Source: Acidobacteriota bacterium
GTDB taxonomy: Bacteria > Acidobacteriota > JAAYUB01
DNA: 64,000 nt
Assembly: GCA_018001935.1 (NCBI GenBank)
Contig: JAGNHB010000007.1
Coordinates: 1,027-65,026, forward strand
Reading direction: 5' to 3'
This document shows, in pieces, positions 8,399-16,907 of the stretch. The notes under the pieces were generated by a model. It worked only from the letters and a program-made list of their open reading frames with translations, made no database searches and was not told where the DNA came from. Each line of letters begins with the position of its first letter. Positions within the stretch are counted from its first letter, which is position 1. The translations under genes were made by a program, and so were the position numbers.

Positions 8399-9031
8399 AT
8401 GCGTGAGTGTCCCGGCGAGGGCGTGGCGGAAGGCCCGGTCCTGGAAGGGGAAGCGCTCCGGGGAGCCCGGGCGATCGAGGCGTCCGGCCGGCTGGGGAGC
8501 CGGGGGGGCTCGCCGCCCCGGTGGTGCCCGGGGTGCGAACTGTACGCCCTCCTCCAGGCGATCGAGATCTGTCTCGCCCAACGGGGAAGCGGCGCCGGGC
8601 CGGTCCTGGTGACGGGCCCCGGTTGCCTGGAGGATCTGCGGGACTGCCTCTCGGCGCCGTGCCTCGTCGCACCGGCGGGGACAGTGGCCGAAACGGCCCG
8701 GGGCGTCGCGCTCGATTCGGGAAAACCGGTCCTGGCGTTCATGATGGAGAAAACAGGTTGGCAGTGCGCCCCGGGGGACGGGGAAGCCTCTGGGGAAAGC
8801 GTTCTCAGGATCGAATGCATTCCAGGCCCCGGGAGCATGGGGCCTGCGGACCTGTCGGACTTGTCGGACCTGTCGGACTTGTCGGACCTGTCGGACTTGT
8901 CGGACCTGTCGGACCTGGGCGGGATTCTTGCGGCGGAGCCGGAGCGCCTCGCCGAAAAGCTCTCCGACCTGGAGAAGAAGAGTCGCCCCTCGGTGATCCG
9001 GCTGGGGCTCACCTGCCCCCGACGCCCCTGA
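8399..9031 (+). CDS. Degenerate 2-oxoacid:ferredoxin-oxidoreductase-like protein
   Basis: A 210-residue protein whose residues about 35-125 follow the thiamine-diphosphate domain of IorA/2-oxoacid:ferredoxin oxidoreductases: WCPGCELYALLQAIE matches the CPGC entry motif, then VLVTGPGCLEDL, PAGTVAETARGVAL and KPVLAF. The GD(G/S) metal/ThDP motif that should follow is replaced by MEKTG, so cofactor binding is doubtful. A run of SDL tripeptides separates this region from a short helical tail. GGGGAG precedes the ATG and a good promoter lies upstream. It is a single-gene unit, convergent with the pilin gene. It may be a pseudoenzyme or a decaying remnant. Confidence 0.6.
   Translation: MRECPGEGVAEGPVLEGEALRGARAIEASGRLGSRGGSPPRWCPGCELYALLQAIEICLAQRGSGAGPVLVTGPGCLEDLRDCLSAPCLVAPAGTVAETARGVALDSGKPVLAFMMEKTGWQCAPGDGEASGESVLRIECIPGPGSMGPADLSDLSDLSDLSDLSDLSDLSDLGGILAAEPERLAEKLSDLEKKSRPSVIRLGLTCPRRP
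8849..8917 (+). repeat. In-frame 9/18-bp tandem repeat encoding (SDL)n
   Basis: Alternating GACCTGTCG and GACTTGTCG units give seven SDL tripeptides within the oxidoreductase-like gene. The alternation of CTG and TTG makes the true period 18 bp over most of the array. Length is a multiple of three throughout, so changes in copy number keep the frame. Confidence 0.9.
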
Positions 9032-9079
9032 CCACGGGCCCCGGGCTTGCCCCTGCCCCCTCGCGGCGCCGAACGCCCC

Positions 9080-9544
9080 TCAGTTCTGGTAGTTCAGCGG
9101 CGGGGAAGACTTGCTGGCCCGGCCGGTGGTGGACGTGTGGATGATCCCCCCGTCCTCGGCGGTGACGTAGTAGTAGCTGCGCCCCGTCGAGCCCGGGACG
9201 ATGGGGTCCGCCCAGCCTTCCCACCGCCACTTGCCCTGCGCCCCGATGTCGGTCCCCCCGCGGATCTCGAAACTGTACCCGCACATGGTGGGGTTGGAGT
9301 TGCCGGAGTCGGGGGCGGCCACGAAGCCTTTCCGGATGAGTTCCTCGTCGCTGGAGGCGTAAGTCTGGAACTTCAGGCGGTAGTTCTCCTGCGCCGCGAT
9401 CCAGGACCGCACGTAGGTCAGGGCCCAAGCCTCGTTGGCCTTGACGCGCATCTCCCTGAAGTGGGGGACGGCGATGGCGGACAGGATGGCGATGATGACC
9501 AGGGTGATCATCATCTCCACGAGCGAAAAGCCTTTGGTGTTCAT
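9080..9544 (-). CDS. Type IV pilin-like / type II secretion pseudopilin
   Basis: A 154-residue protein with a short leader MNTKG, then FSLVEMMITLVIIAILSAIA: the prepilin peptidase site G-F with Glu at mature position 5 and the hydrophobic N-terminal helix. The globular C-terminal part (YAS, YSFEIRGG, YYYVTAEDGGI) resembles PilA/GspG-type pilins. It would be cleaved by PilD and assembled into a pilus or pseudopilus. No other pilus gene is nearby. GGGAGG precedes the ATG and a sigma-54-type promoter lies just upstream. It follows mutS2 on the same strand but has its own promoter. Confidence 0.9.
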   Translation of the reverse strand: MNTKGFSLVEMMITLVIIAILSAIAVPHFREMRVKANEAWALTYVRSWIAAQENYRLKFQTYASSDEELIRKGFVAAPDSGNSNPTMCGYSFEIRGGTDIGAQGKWRWEGWADPIVPGSTGRSYYYVTAEDGGIIHTSTTGRASKSSPPLNYQN

Positions 9545-9566
9545 GGCCACCTCCCGGCGTATAAAA

Positions 9567-9581
9567 GCAAAAAAAGTGCCA
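9567..9581 (-). promoter_or_regulatory. Sigma-54 (RpoN)-type promoter of the pilin gene
   Basis: Read on the minus strand: TGGCAC, five T, then TTGC, with the exact GG-N10-GC spacing of RpoN promoters. Predicted transcription start is near 9555, only about 11 nt before the pilin ATG, so the leader would begin at the ribosome-binding site. RpoN control of pilin genes is established in several bacteria. Confidence 0.6.
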
Positions 9582-9696
9582 CCGTCTTTTCCGGGCCGGG
9601 CCCGCTGGAAAAGCCACAGGGCGGTCCCGGGGGCGGGGCGGCGCCCGGCCCGAAAGCCGGATTGACGTAAAATGTCATCCAGGGTGATTAAAATTG

Positions 9697-12141
9697 TCAG
9701 ACGTCCAGGACCACGAGGGTCTTCCCCTTGCCACCCTCCCGGGCCGGGGGGTGGTGGAAACCCCGGACGAAGGGGATTTCGCGGAGCCGCGCGTGGATGG
9801 CCGCCCGGAGGATCCCGCGCCCGATCCCGTGGATGACGGCGACGCAGCGTTCTTCCTGGAGGAAGGCCGAATCCAGGAAACGCTCCACCTCGGGAAGGGC
9901 CTCGTCGACGGTCTTCCCGATTACCTTGATCTCGCGGGAGGGAAAGAGGGCCCCGGGGGTTTCCGCCGGCGGGGTCCCCGTCGGCCCGTCGCCGGTTTCG
10001 TTCCCCCCCGGCGGCGCATCCACCGGGGGGAGGGCCCCGCCCGGGGCGGCCGGTGAGTCGCCGGCACGCATCAGCCAGTCCGGGGGGACCTGCAGCCGCT
10101 TGCCCCCCGAGAGCACGGTGACGACATCGGCGCCGACCTCCCGGACCGTCCCGCCGAGCCGGATCGGGCCGACCACCACCTCCATCCCCTCGCGGATCTC
10201 GCCGGGCGGCAGCGGTTCCAGCTTCGGGCGGGGGTCCGGCCGGCCGGGGGGGAGCGTCAACTCGGTCACGGCCTCCGCGAGTCGCTGCTCCAGCCGCTCC
10301 AGCCTCTGCTCGAAGTGCGGGATCGGCCGGCCCTTCTCGGCGAGGCGCCGGAACTCGTCCGCCAGCCGGGACCGGTCGTCCTCGAAGGTCTTCCGGTACG
10401 TCTCGAACTCCCTCCGCAACCGGGAGATCTCCTCCCGTTTCCGCTCCTCGGCCCGCCGCTCGAGCTCGATCTTCCGCAGGACCTGCTCCCGTTTGAGCCG
10501 TTCGACCTCCGCCAGTTCCGCTTCCCGGCGGCGAACCAGTTCGTTGATCCGGGCGTAGGCCTCCTCGGCCGGGATGCCCCACTCCGCGAGGCGCTGCTCG
10601 GCGGCGGCGACGACGGTGTCCGGGAGCCCGAGCTTTCGGGCGATGAACAGGCCCGAACTTCCCCCCAGCGCGCCCACGTGGAGCCGGTAGGTGGGCTCGA
10701 GGGTCTCGGGGTCGACCTCGACGGCGGCCGTCGAGGTCCCGGGGGTGTTGACGGCGTACTCCTTCAGCGTGCGCGAGTGGGTGGTCACGATGAACGGCGC
10801 CTCGAGGGCGCGCAGGTGGTCCAGTATGGCCATGGCCAGGGCCCCCCCCTCGGTGGGGTCCGTGCCGGCGCAGAGTTCGTCCACCAGGACCAGGGTCGGG
10901 TGACGGTAGTGGTCCAGGATCTCCCTCAGGAGGAGAACGTGGGACGAGAAGGTGCTCAGGTCGGCGGCGAGGGACTGCCGGTCGCCGATCACGGCCCGGA
11001 CGGCGTGGAAGGGGGCGCACTCCATGTGACGGGCCGGGACGGGGACCCCCGACAGGGCCATCAGGGTGAGCAACCCGGCGCACTTGAGCGCGGCGGTCTT
11101 CCCGCCGGTGTTGGGGCCGCTGATGATCAGGCGGGGCTCCCGGGCCGTGAGGGCCAGGGAGATGGGGACGATCCGCTTCCCCTGGGCTTTGAGGGAGGCC
11201 TCCAGCAGGGGGTGCCGCGCGTCTTCCAGCTTCAGGGCGCGGCTGACGTCCACGAGGGGGGCGATGCAGCGGAACTCGAGCGCGAACCGCGCGCGGGCGC
11301 CAAGACTGTCCTGGATCGCCAGGAGGTCGAGGGCCGCGTCCAGTTCCTTCAGGCGTGCCCGGAGAAAGGCGGTGATCTGGGAGAGGATCCGCTGCACGAT
11401 CTCGAATTCCCGCTCCTTGAGGCTGATGTAGCTGTTGTTGAGGGTGACCAGTTCCAGGGGCTCCATGAACACCGTCAGCCCCGAGGAGGAGGAGCCGTGA
11501 ACCACGCCGCCCAGCGCCCCCTGAGACTCGGAGCGGATGGGGATGACGAAGCGGTTGTTGCGGGAGGTCACGAAACGGTCCTGCAGGATCCCCCGCCGGT
11601 CCGCTGCTTCCATGACCCGGTGATATTGCGCCTGGATGCGCTCACCCACGTTCCGGAGTTCACGGCGCACCGAAGCCAGCTCCGGGGAGGCGCGGTCGGG
11701 GACCTCCCCGTCGGGGTCGATCCGTTCGGCAATGTAGGCATCGACAGCCTCCAGCGGGGGGAAACGCCGGCCCAGGGCGGTGAGTTCCGGGTACAGGTCC
11801 TCGTCCGACAGGAGAAGCCTCCGGTGGCGGCACGCACACGCCGCCAGGTCCTGGATGTGGAGGAGTTCCCGGACCTCGAGATCGAGGTTGGCCACCTGCA
11901 GGCGAGCCAATGCAGGGACGGCCTCCTCGGCGGCGGCGCACGAGAAGCCCTCCCCGGCGCCCAGGCGGCGTTGCAGTTCCTCCGCCAACCGGTGGACCCG
12001 GGTGACGGCCTCCACGTCCTCCATCGGGGACAGGCCGAGGACCAGGGCGCGCCCCCCTGAAAAAGTGGCGTAGGAGGCCACCTTCTGCAGGAGGGCGGGG
12101 AACTCCAGGTTCTCGAGGTGGTCGTCGCGGGCGGGGTTCAT
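9697..12141 (-). CDS. mutS2: MutS2 family ATPase/endonuclease
   Basis: An 814-residue protein, the usual MutS2 length. It has the MutS core and clamp region, Walker A GPNTGGKT (about 342-349), Walker B LVLVDELCAGTDPTEG and the STFSSH region. A long charged coiled coil follows (about 510-600). A C-terminal Smr nuclease domain carries HGIGRGILRAAIH and ends TLVVLDV. MutS2 acts on branched DNA and in ribosome-collision rescue, not mismatch repair. The start is 4 bp after the stop of the PrkA-like gene, so the two form an operon. Confidence 0.96.
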   Translation of the reverse strand: MNPARDDHLENLEFPALLQKVASYATFSGGRALVLGLSPMEDVEAVTRVHRLAEELQRRLGAGEGFSCAAAEEAVPALARLQVANLDLEVRELLHIQDLAACACRHRRLLLSDEDLYPELTALGRRFPPLEAVDAYIAERIDPDGEVPDRASPELASVRRELRNVGERIQAQYHRVMEAADRRGILQDRFVTSRNNRFVIPIRSESQGALGGVVHGSSSSGLTVFMEPLELVTLNNSYISLKEREFEIVQRILSQITAFLRARLKELDAALDLLAIQDSLGARARFALEFRCIAPLVDVSRALKLEDARHPLLEASLKAQGKRIVPISLALTAREPRLIISGPNTGGKTAALKCAGLLTLMALSGVPVPARHMECAPFHAVRAVIGDRQSLAADLSTFSSHVLLLREILDHYRHPTLVLVDELCAGTDPTEGGALAMAILDHLRALEAPFIVTTHSRTLKEYAVNTPGTSTAAVEVDPETLEPTYRLHVGALGGSSGLFIARKLGLPDTVVAAAEQRLAEWGIPAEEAYARINELVRRREAELAEVERLKREQVLRKIELERRAEERKREEISRLRREFETYRKTFEDDRSRLADEFRRLAEKGRPIPHFEQRLERLEQRLAEAVTELTLPPGRPDPRPKLEPLPPGEIREGMEVVVGPIRLGGTVREVGADVVTVLSGGKRLQVPPDWLMRAGDSPAAPGGALPPVDAPPGGNETGDGPTGTPPAETPGALFPSREIKVIGKTVDEALPEVERFLDSAFLQEERCVAVIHGIGRGILRAAIHARLREIPFVRGFHHPPAREGGKGKTLVVLDV

Positions 12142-12145
12142 GGGT

Positions 12146-14449
12146 TCATCGCTTCCCGCCGCCGAACTTTCGCGCCAGGTCGTTGTCCATGACGTAGATG
12201 CAGACTTCCTTGGCGCCCTGCGGGGAGTAACGGCGCTTCTCCACGAGGTTGCGCATCAGGAAGTCCACGTCCTCCCGGATCCGCTGGTCGTAGGTCTTGA
12301 AACTCTCCTCGCCGTACTCCTTCACGGCGTTGCGGAAGTTCTCGTTGTCCAGGAAGGGCTCCAGGACCCTTTCCTTGAGATTGTGGACGTAGCGCCCGTA
12401 GAGGTCCCGGTAAAGCTCCGTCTCCGTGATGGTTTTCTTTTCCATCAGGATTTCCTGGGTCAGGGTGTGAGCGGCGTACTCCTTCTGGGTGTCCCTGCGG
12501 AAGCGCTTCCGGGAGGGGGCATCGGCCGCGGCCCCGAGGATCCGCTTCTCCACCGCGTCGAAGAACTCCGGGGTGACCTCCAGCCTCTCGCCGGTGAAGC
12601 GGCACGTTTCCACGGCCCCGGGGTCGAAATTCACGGCGAAGAGGTAGTGGACGACGTCCCGGGAGATCTGCTCCTCGTTGTAGTTGTAGAGGGATTCCTT
12701 GACTTCCTGCAGGACGGTGTAGTCGTACATGCGGACCAGCGACTCCAGGAAATCCGAGGGGATGGACTTCGCGATATCCTTGCGGACATTGGAGAAGTAG
12801 CTCTTCAGCATGGACATGTTGATGGGGGTCCCGTCCTTGACGTAGGTGGAGTGGAAGTCTCCGAAGATCTTGATGGAGTCGCGCCCGGAGAGCCCCTTGA
12901 CCCCGTCGGCCTCGGACTCGGCGAGGATCTGCCGGCGGCGGCGCGCCGTGAATTTCTTGCGGTCCTCCTCGGAGAGCCAGACGGGGATATTCCCGGTGTA
13001 GATCTCCATCTTGAGCAGGAGCAGGTTCTCGTCACAGTAGAGGTTGTACTTCCTCGGGGACCCGATCCACTCCAGCAGCGCGTCGGAGCGGGTGTTCAGG
13101 CGGGTGGACACGATGACCCGGGCGAAGTTGTGGAGGACCCGCGGCAGGAAATCGTCGTCGAGCCGGCGGGCGAAGATGTTGCGGTAGATGCTGACCTCGG
13201 TGTTGATGTCCAGGACGTAGGGGATGTTGATGGACTCCAGGCGGTCCGAGAAGGACTGGATCCCCTGGATGTTGGCGCGGTCCTCGGGGTTCATCAGGGC
13301 GATGAAGAGCGAGTTCACGTTCTCCTCGACGTCGTCCACCTTGTGGACCCCTTCGCTGATGATGTTGTGAAGGTCCAGCAACCGGTCCTTGTTGTTGGAC
13401 TTGATGTCCATCAGGGCGTAGATCCCGTTGTTGGTCTTGGCGTAGGGCGAGAAGATGTACCGGACGCGGTTGCTGTCCTGGAGCAGGACGTTGATCCGGT
13501 TCTGGAGCATGGGGTTCTCCAGGACCATCTGCCGGATGGGGGTGTCGCCGGGGTTGAAGACGGTGATGCCTTCCCCGACGCGGCGGTTGAAAAGGTAGCG
13601 CCGGGTGTGGATCATGCCGAAGACCTTCCGGTGGCTCTTGAGCCGTTCCAGCAGGGCCTGGTACAGCGAGGCGCAGATGGTGCAGGGAACGTCGCGGAAA
13701 ACCCACTCGTACTCCTTTTCCGTGAAGATCTTCCACTTGAGTTCGTCGTTGCGGAGCAGGTCGTCCAAAAAACCCCGCCGGTGCTGCTTCGGGATCAGGA
13801 GAATGGGGTGGTCGTGGCTGGGGCAGGGGATCTCCACCACGTCGTCCGCGGGGGCGGGGGCGGAGTCCGGGATCGGGGGGACCTCCTCGGCGCTGCCCGC
13901 GGCCGCCAGCGCACGGGAGAGGAGCATCTCCAGGGCCGTGGTCGGGTCACGCTCCACGGCGGAGAGTCCGAGGTCCTTGCGGGAGACTTTCCAGATGGCC
14001 TCGTACCGGACGCCCTCCTCGGTGTTGGCGTAATCCTCCAGCTTGTGGAGCAGGTTGTTCAGGAAGGTGCTCTTGCCCGAGCCGGGAGGGCCCTCGAAAA
14101 TGTAGAGCTTGTTCTGCTGGGCGCCGCGGCGGATGGCCTCCACCCGGTCGAAGAGGCGGTTGGCGAAGAGCCGGTCGGCGAAGAAAGGGTGGTCGCAACC
14201 CTCCACGAAGAGCTTTTCGCAATTGTAGTGAACGAAACCCACCGATTCGGGGTCGTCCGGGAACTCGTCGACCCCCTCCCCCACGTACGACAGGATCATG
14301 TCGTGGAAAACCTGGAAGATGTTCCGCAGCATCCGTTTCGGCTCGTCCTTGACCAGGTTGAGGAAGTCCTGGAAGAGGACGGGCGCCCGCTTGTCCCAGC
14401 CCCCCAGAGTTTCATCCAGGCTCTGCAGGGCATCCACGTTGTTTTCCAT
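12146..14449 (-). CDS. PrkA-like AAA+ serine protein kinase
   Basis: A 767-residue protein of the PrkA/YeaG class. An N-terminal AAA+ region carries Walker A GPPGSGKST (about 120-128). PrkA-type segments follow, such as IRQMVLENPMLQ, VHKVDDVEENVNSLF, a sensor-like region with INIPYVLDINTEVSIYRN, and the C-terminal domain of PrkA proteins. PrkA proteins are stress- or sporulation-linked and reported as kinases or AAA+ proteases. The chosen ATG has GGGAGG upstream; a GTG 12 codons earlier is possible. It is longer than typical PrkA (about 640) and carries extra Cys pairs (PCPSHDHP, VPCTIC) that could bind metal. Operon with mutS2. Confidence 0.85.
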   Translation of the reverse strand: MENNVDALQSLDETLGGWDKRAPVLFQDFLNLVKDEPKRMLRNIFQVFHDMILSYVGEGVDEFPDDPESVGFVHYNCEKLFVEGCDHPFFADRLFANRLFDRVEAIRRGAQQNKLYIFEGPPGSGKSTFLNNLLHKLEDYANTEEGVRYEAIWKVSRKDLGLSAVERDPTTALEMLLSRALAAAGSAEEVPPIPDSAPAPADDVVEIPCPSHDHPILLIPKQHRRGFLDDLLRNDELKWKIFTEKEYEWVFRDVPCTICASLYQALLERLKSHRKVFGMIHTRRYLFNRRVGEGITVFNPGDTPIRQMVLENPMLQNRINVLLQDSNRVRYIFSPYAKTNNGIYALMDIKSNNKDRLLDLHNIISEGVHKVDDVEENVNSLFIALMNPEDRANIQGIQSFSDRLESINIPYVLDINTEVSIYRNIFARRLDDDFLPRVLHNFARVIVSTRLNTRSDALLEWIGSPRKYNLYCDENLLLLKMEIYTGNIPVWLSEEDRKKFTARRRRQILAESEADGVKGLSGRDSIKIFGDFHSTYVKDGTPINMSMLKSYFSNVRKDIAKSIPSDFLESLVRMYDYTVLQEVKESLYNYNEEQISRDVVHYLFAVNFDPGAVETCRFTGERLEVTPEFFDAVEKRILGAAADAPSRKRFRRDTQKEYAAHTLTQEILMEKKTITETELYRDLYGRYVHNLKERVLEPFLDNENFRNAVKEYGEESFKTYDQRIREDVDFLMRNLVEKRRYSPQGAKEVCIYVMDNDLARKFGGGKR

Positions 14450-14580
14450 GCCGGCCTCCCCGGTTCGCGATCTTGCTTCGTTCACCCATCAAAAATGCAT
14501 GGCGAAACGAGGATTGTCAAGCGGAATGGTCAAGGGAAGACACCGGTTACACGCAATATCTGGAGACGTCCACCGATGGG

Positions 14581-14633
14581 AAAAAAAACGGCACGGCCCG
14601 GGACCGCCCGTGGACAAGTCCCGACGCCGTGCC
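14581..14633 (-). terminator. Rho-independent terminator of the Tes-like gene
   Basis: On the minus strand, GGCACGG...GGGAC pairs with GTCCC...CCGTGCC around a 13-nt loop, with a small internal bulge. A run of eight T follows. It lies 22 bp after the stop of the radical SAM gene. Confidence 0.8.
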
Positions 14634-14654
14634 GGGCGATCCGATGCAAAAGGG

Positions 14655-16265
14655 TCACTCGGCTCTCTGTTTTCTCCACTCCGACTTGGGCACGGAGAAC
14701 CGCTTCTCGATCGACTCCCGGAACACCAGCCCGGAGTTGTAGGCGCAGAAGGGGTAGAGGTGGCCGTCCGGCGCCGAGTAGTGGATGACGCAGCGCTTGA
14801 CGCGCTCCACGTCGTAGTTGTAGCCGTCCATGAAGTGCATCCCGGCCACCATGAGGGTCTTGTAGGTGTAGGTGCCGTCGTTGTCGCCGCGGCCCGCCTT
14901 CTTGTCCAGGAGCCCCTCGATGGTCTGCCCGAAGCGCTTCAGCGTGAGCCCCTCGGGGGCCTTGCTCTCGTCGAAGTGCTTGTTGGCACTCAGGAAAAGA
15001 TTGATATTGCTCAGTTTTTTGAAGAAGCTCTTGAAGGCCGTCCGGTTGGCCATCTTGTCGGCCTGCTTCTGGATGTCGTCCAGCAGCCCCTTGATGTTCA
15101 CGAAGCGGGTGATGGGGGTCGCCTTCCGGTTCTTGTCCACGAAGAGGTAGGTGCCGATGCCGCACAGCGGGTGACAGGAGATGGTGCAGTTCTCCTCGCC
15201 CTTCATCGCGGTCACCAGCTGGGAGATCGGGGTGGTGCAGGACAGGGGAAACCAGTCCTCCTTGGTGGTGAAGCCCAGCTCGTTGACCCGGATCGCCAGG
15301 TCGGACAGGGTGAAGCGCATCTTCTCGCGTTCCGCCTCGTCGATGCGGCCGGTGAGGGCGACGGGCTGGAAGCTGATGCCGGAGGAGACGTCGATGTTGT
15401 CCAGGGCGAACTGGACGATCTTGGGGACCTGGTCGTCGTTGACGCCGCCCACGATGGTGGGGACGTAGACGATCTTGATGCCGGCCCTGCGGATGTTCTC
15501 GATGGCCTTCATCTTGATGTCCAGCAGGTTCTTGCGGCCGCGGATCTTCTCGTACAGCGCGGGGTCGACGCCGTCGAACTGGAGGTACAGGGTGTGCAGG
15601 CCCGCTTCCTTGGATTTCGCGGCGAAGCCGGCGTCCTCGGCGAACTTGATGCCGTTGGTGGCGCACTGGACGTGGGAAAAGCCCATCTCGTTGGCGGTGG
15701 TCAGGATCTTGAACCAGTCGGGGTGAAGCGTGGGCTCGCCGCCGGCGAACTGGACGATGCGGCCGGCCACCGGGCGCTGGTCGCGCAGGGTCTGGAGCAT
15801 CTGCTTCACCTGCTCGAAGGAGGGCTCGTAGATGTAGTCCTGGACGTTGGCGTTGGCGAAGCAGACGGGGCAGGCCAGGTTGCAGCGGTTGGTGAGGTCG
15901 ACGTTGGCCAGGACGGTGTGGCTGACGTGGAGGTTGCACATGCCGCAGTCGTCGGGGCAGCTCTTGGCGTCGGTGATGGGCGGGTTGGCCACGCCCTTGC
16001 CCACGTCGTAGTGCCAATCGATGGCCCGGCGGTAGAGTTCGGCGTCGGAGAAGATGGTGTCCTTGACGTAGCCGTGTTCGGGGCAGGTCTTTTCCATCAG
16101 GATTTTCCCGTCCTTTTCGAAAATCCGCGCCTCGACCTTGGCCTTGCACTCGGGGCAGAGCGACGTGGTGGTGTAGGGCACGTCGAAGGGAAGGGGGGTG
16201 ATGGGGGCGCCCGTCAACGTCGTCCGCGGGGCTCCCTTTCCTTTGGTTTCCTTGGTTTTAGCCAT
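14655..16265 (-). CDS. Radical SAM protein, tetraether-lipid-synthase (Tes)-like
   Basis: A 536-residue radical SAM enzyme. The SAM cluster motif is C128-x3-C132-x2-C135 (CNLACPVC), followed by AGGEPTLHPDW. Upstream are an N-terminal zinc-ribbon-like CPEC...CPEHG and a CPDDCGMC segment, and a later Cys-rich CHPLCGIGTYL. This Cys layout and the N-terminal sequence match the MJ0619 family, whose archaeal member Tes couples lipid tails to make tetraethers. Bacterial homologues are candidates for membrane-spanning lipids. It has its own terminator and no lipid genes beside it. The family is clear; the substrate is inferred. Confidence 0.8.
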   Translation of the reverse strand: MAKTKETKGKGAPRTTLTGAPITPLPFDVPYTTTSLCPECKAKVEARIFEKDGKILMEKTCPEHGYVKDTIFSDAELYRRAIDWHYDVGKGVANPPITDAKSCPDDCGMCNLHVSHTVLANVDLTNRCNLACPVCFANANVQDYIYEPSFEQVKQMLQTLRDQRPVAGRIVQFAGGEPTLHPDWFKILTTANEMGFSHVQCATNGIKFAEDAGFAAKSKEAGLHTLYLQFDGVDPALYEKIRGRKNLLDIKMKAIENIRRAGIKIVYVPTIVGGVNDDQVPKIVQFALDNIDVSSGISFQPVALTGRIDEAEREKMRFTLSDLAIRVNELGFTTKEDWFPLSCTTPISQLVTAMKGEENCTISCHPLCGIGTYLFVDKNRKATPITRFVNIKGLLDDIQKQADKMANRTAFKSFFKKLSNINLFLSANKHFDESKAPEGLTLKRFGQTIEGLLDKKAGRGDNDGTYTYKTLMVAGMHFMDGYNYDVERVKRCVIHYSAPDGHLYPFCAYNSGLVFRESIEKRFSVPKSEWRKQRAE

Positions 16266-16907
16266 CGTTTGTCACTCCTCGAAAAGTCTCAAAAACGGTA
16301 TATTATACACGAATCGGCCCCGGGGTCAAAGCGGAAAAAGAACCACGAGAAACAAGGAAATTGAACCAGGAACCGCTCGAACCACACGAACGAAGAATCC
16401 AGCAGCACTGTCTGCCGCGTCGGTTCAGCCTGTACCTTCGGGTTTTTGAGCCCTTTGGGCCTTCAGGTCCCTTTGCCCCTGCACATCGCTTTCATCCCGG
16501 CGCCTTCGGGCCCGCACAAAGATCGGCACCCTCCGCCTTGTGCCTGCGCGCCCGTGTTTGATCTTCCGGAAGACGCGCAGGTTGCGTCGGGGCCGCGCCG
16601 CTCCGGCGGCCTGCGCGGCGGGGTCAAAGCGGCGCTCCGGCAGCCATCGCGCCGCACTCCGCAAGGAAGAGAGGAGATCGATGCCGCCGCCAAAGGGGCC
16701 GCCGACCCCGGTGGCGACAGCGACGGCGGTTACGACGGCGATTGCGACGGCGATTGCGGCTGCGACGGCGATTGCGGCTACGACTGCGACGGCGATTGCA
16801 GCTGCGACTGCGATTGCGGCTGCGATTGCGGCTGCGATTGCGATACCGATACCGACCCCGATGAAAACCCCTCCGGACCTACAGCCTACAGCCTATAGCC
16901 TAATCCC
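16266..16907. repeat. Intergenic block with hexamer microsatellite
   Basis: No convincing gene. From about 16712 to 16866 the DNA is an imperfect hexamer array of GCGATT, GCGGCT and GCGACT units, ending GCGATACCGATACCGACCCC. The same terminal block closes a second array at 36158-36236. From 16875 to 16905 a short CTACAGCCTA-type repeat follows. Upstream (about 16345-16400) lie CACGAA-type words also seen at 33358 and 53662. Confidence 0.8.

Noticed and set aside
12140-14788. Very long plus-strand frame opposite the PrkA-like gene
   Set aside because: Antisense shadow caused by GC-rich third positions; no family pattern.
16446-16898. Asp/Gly/Cys-rich protein from the microsatellite
   Set aside because: The residues only mirror the hexamer repeat; there is no ribosome-binding site.
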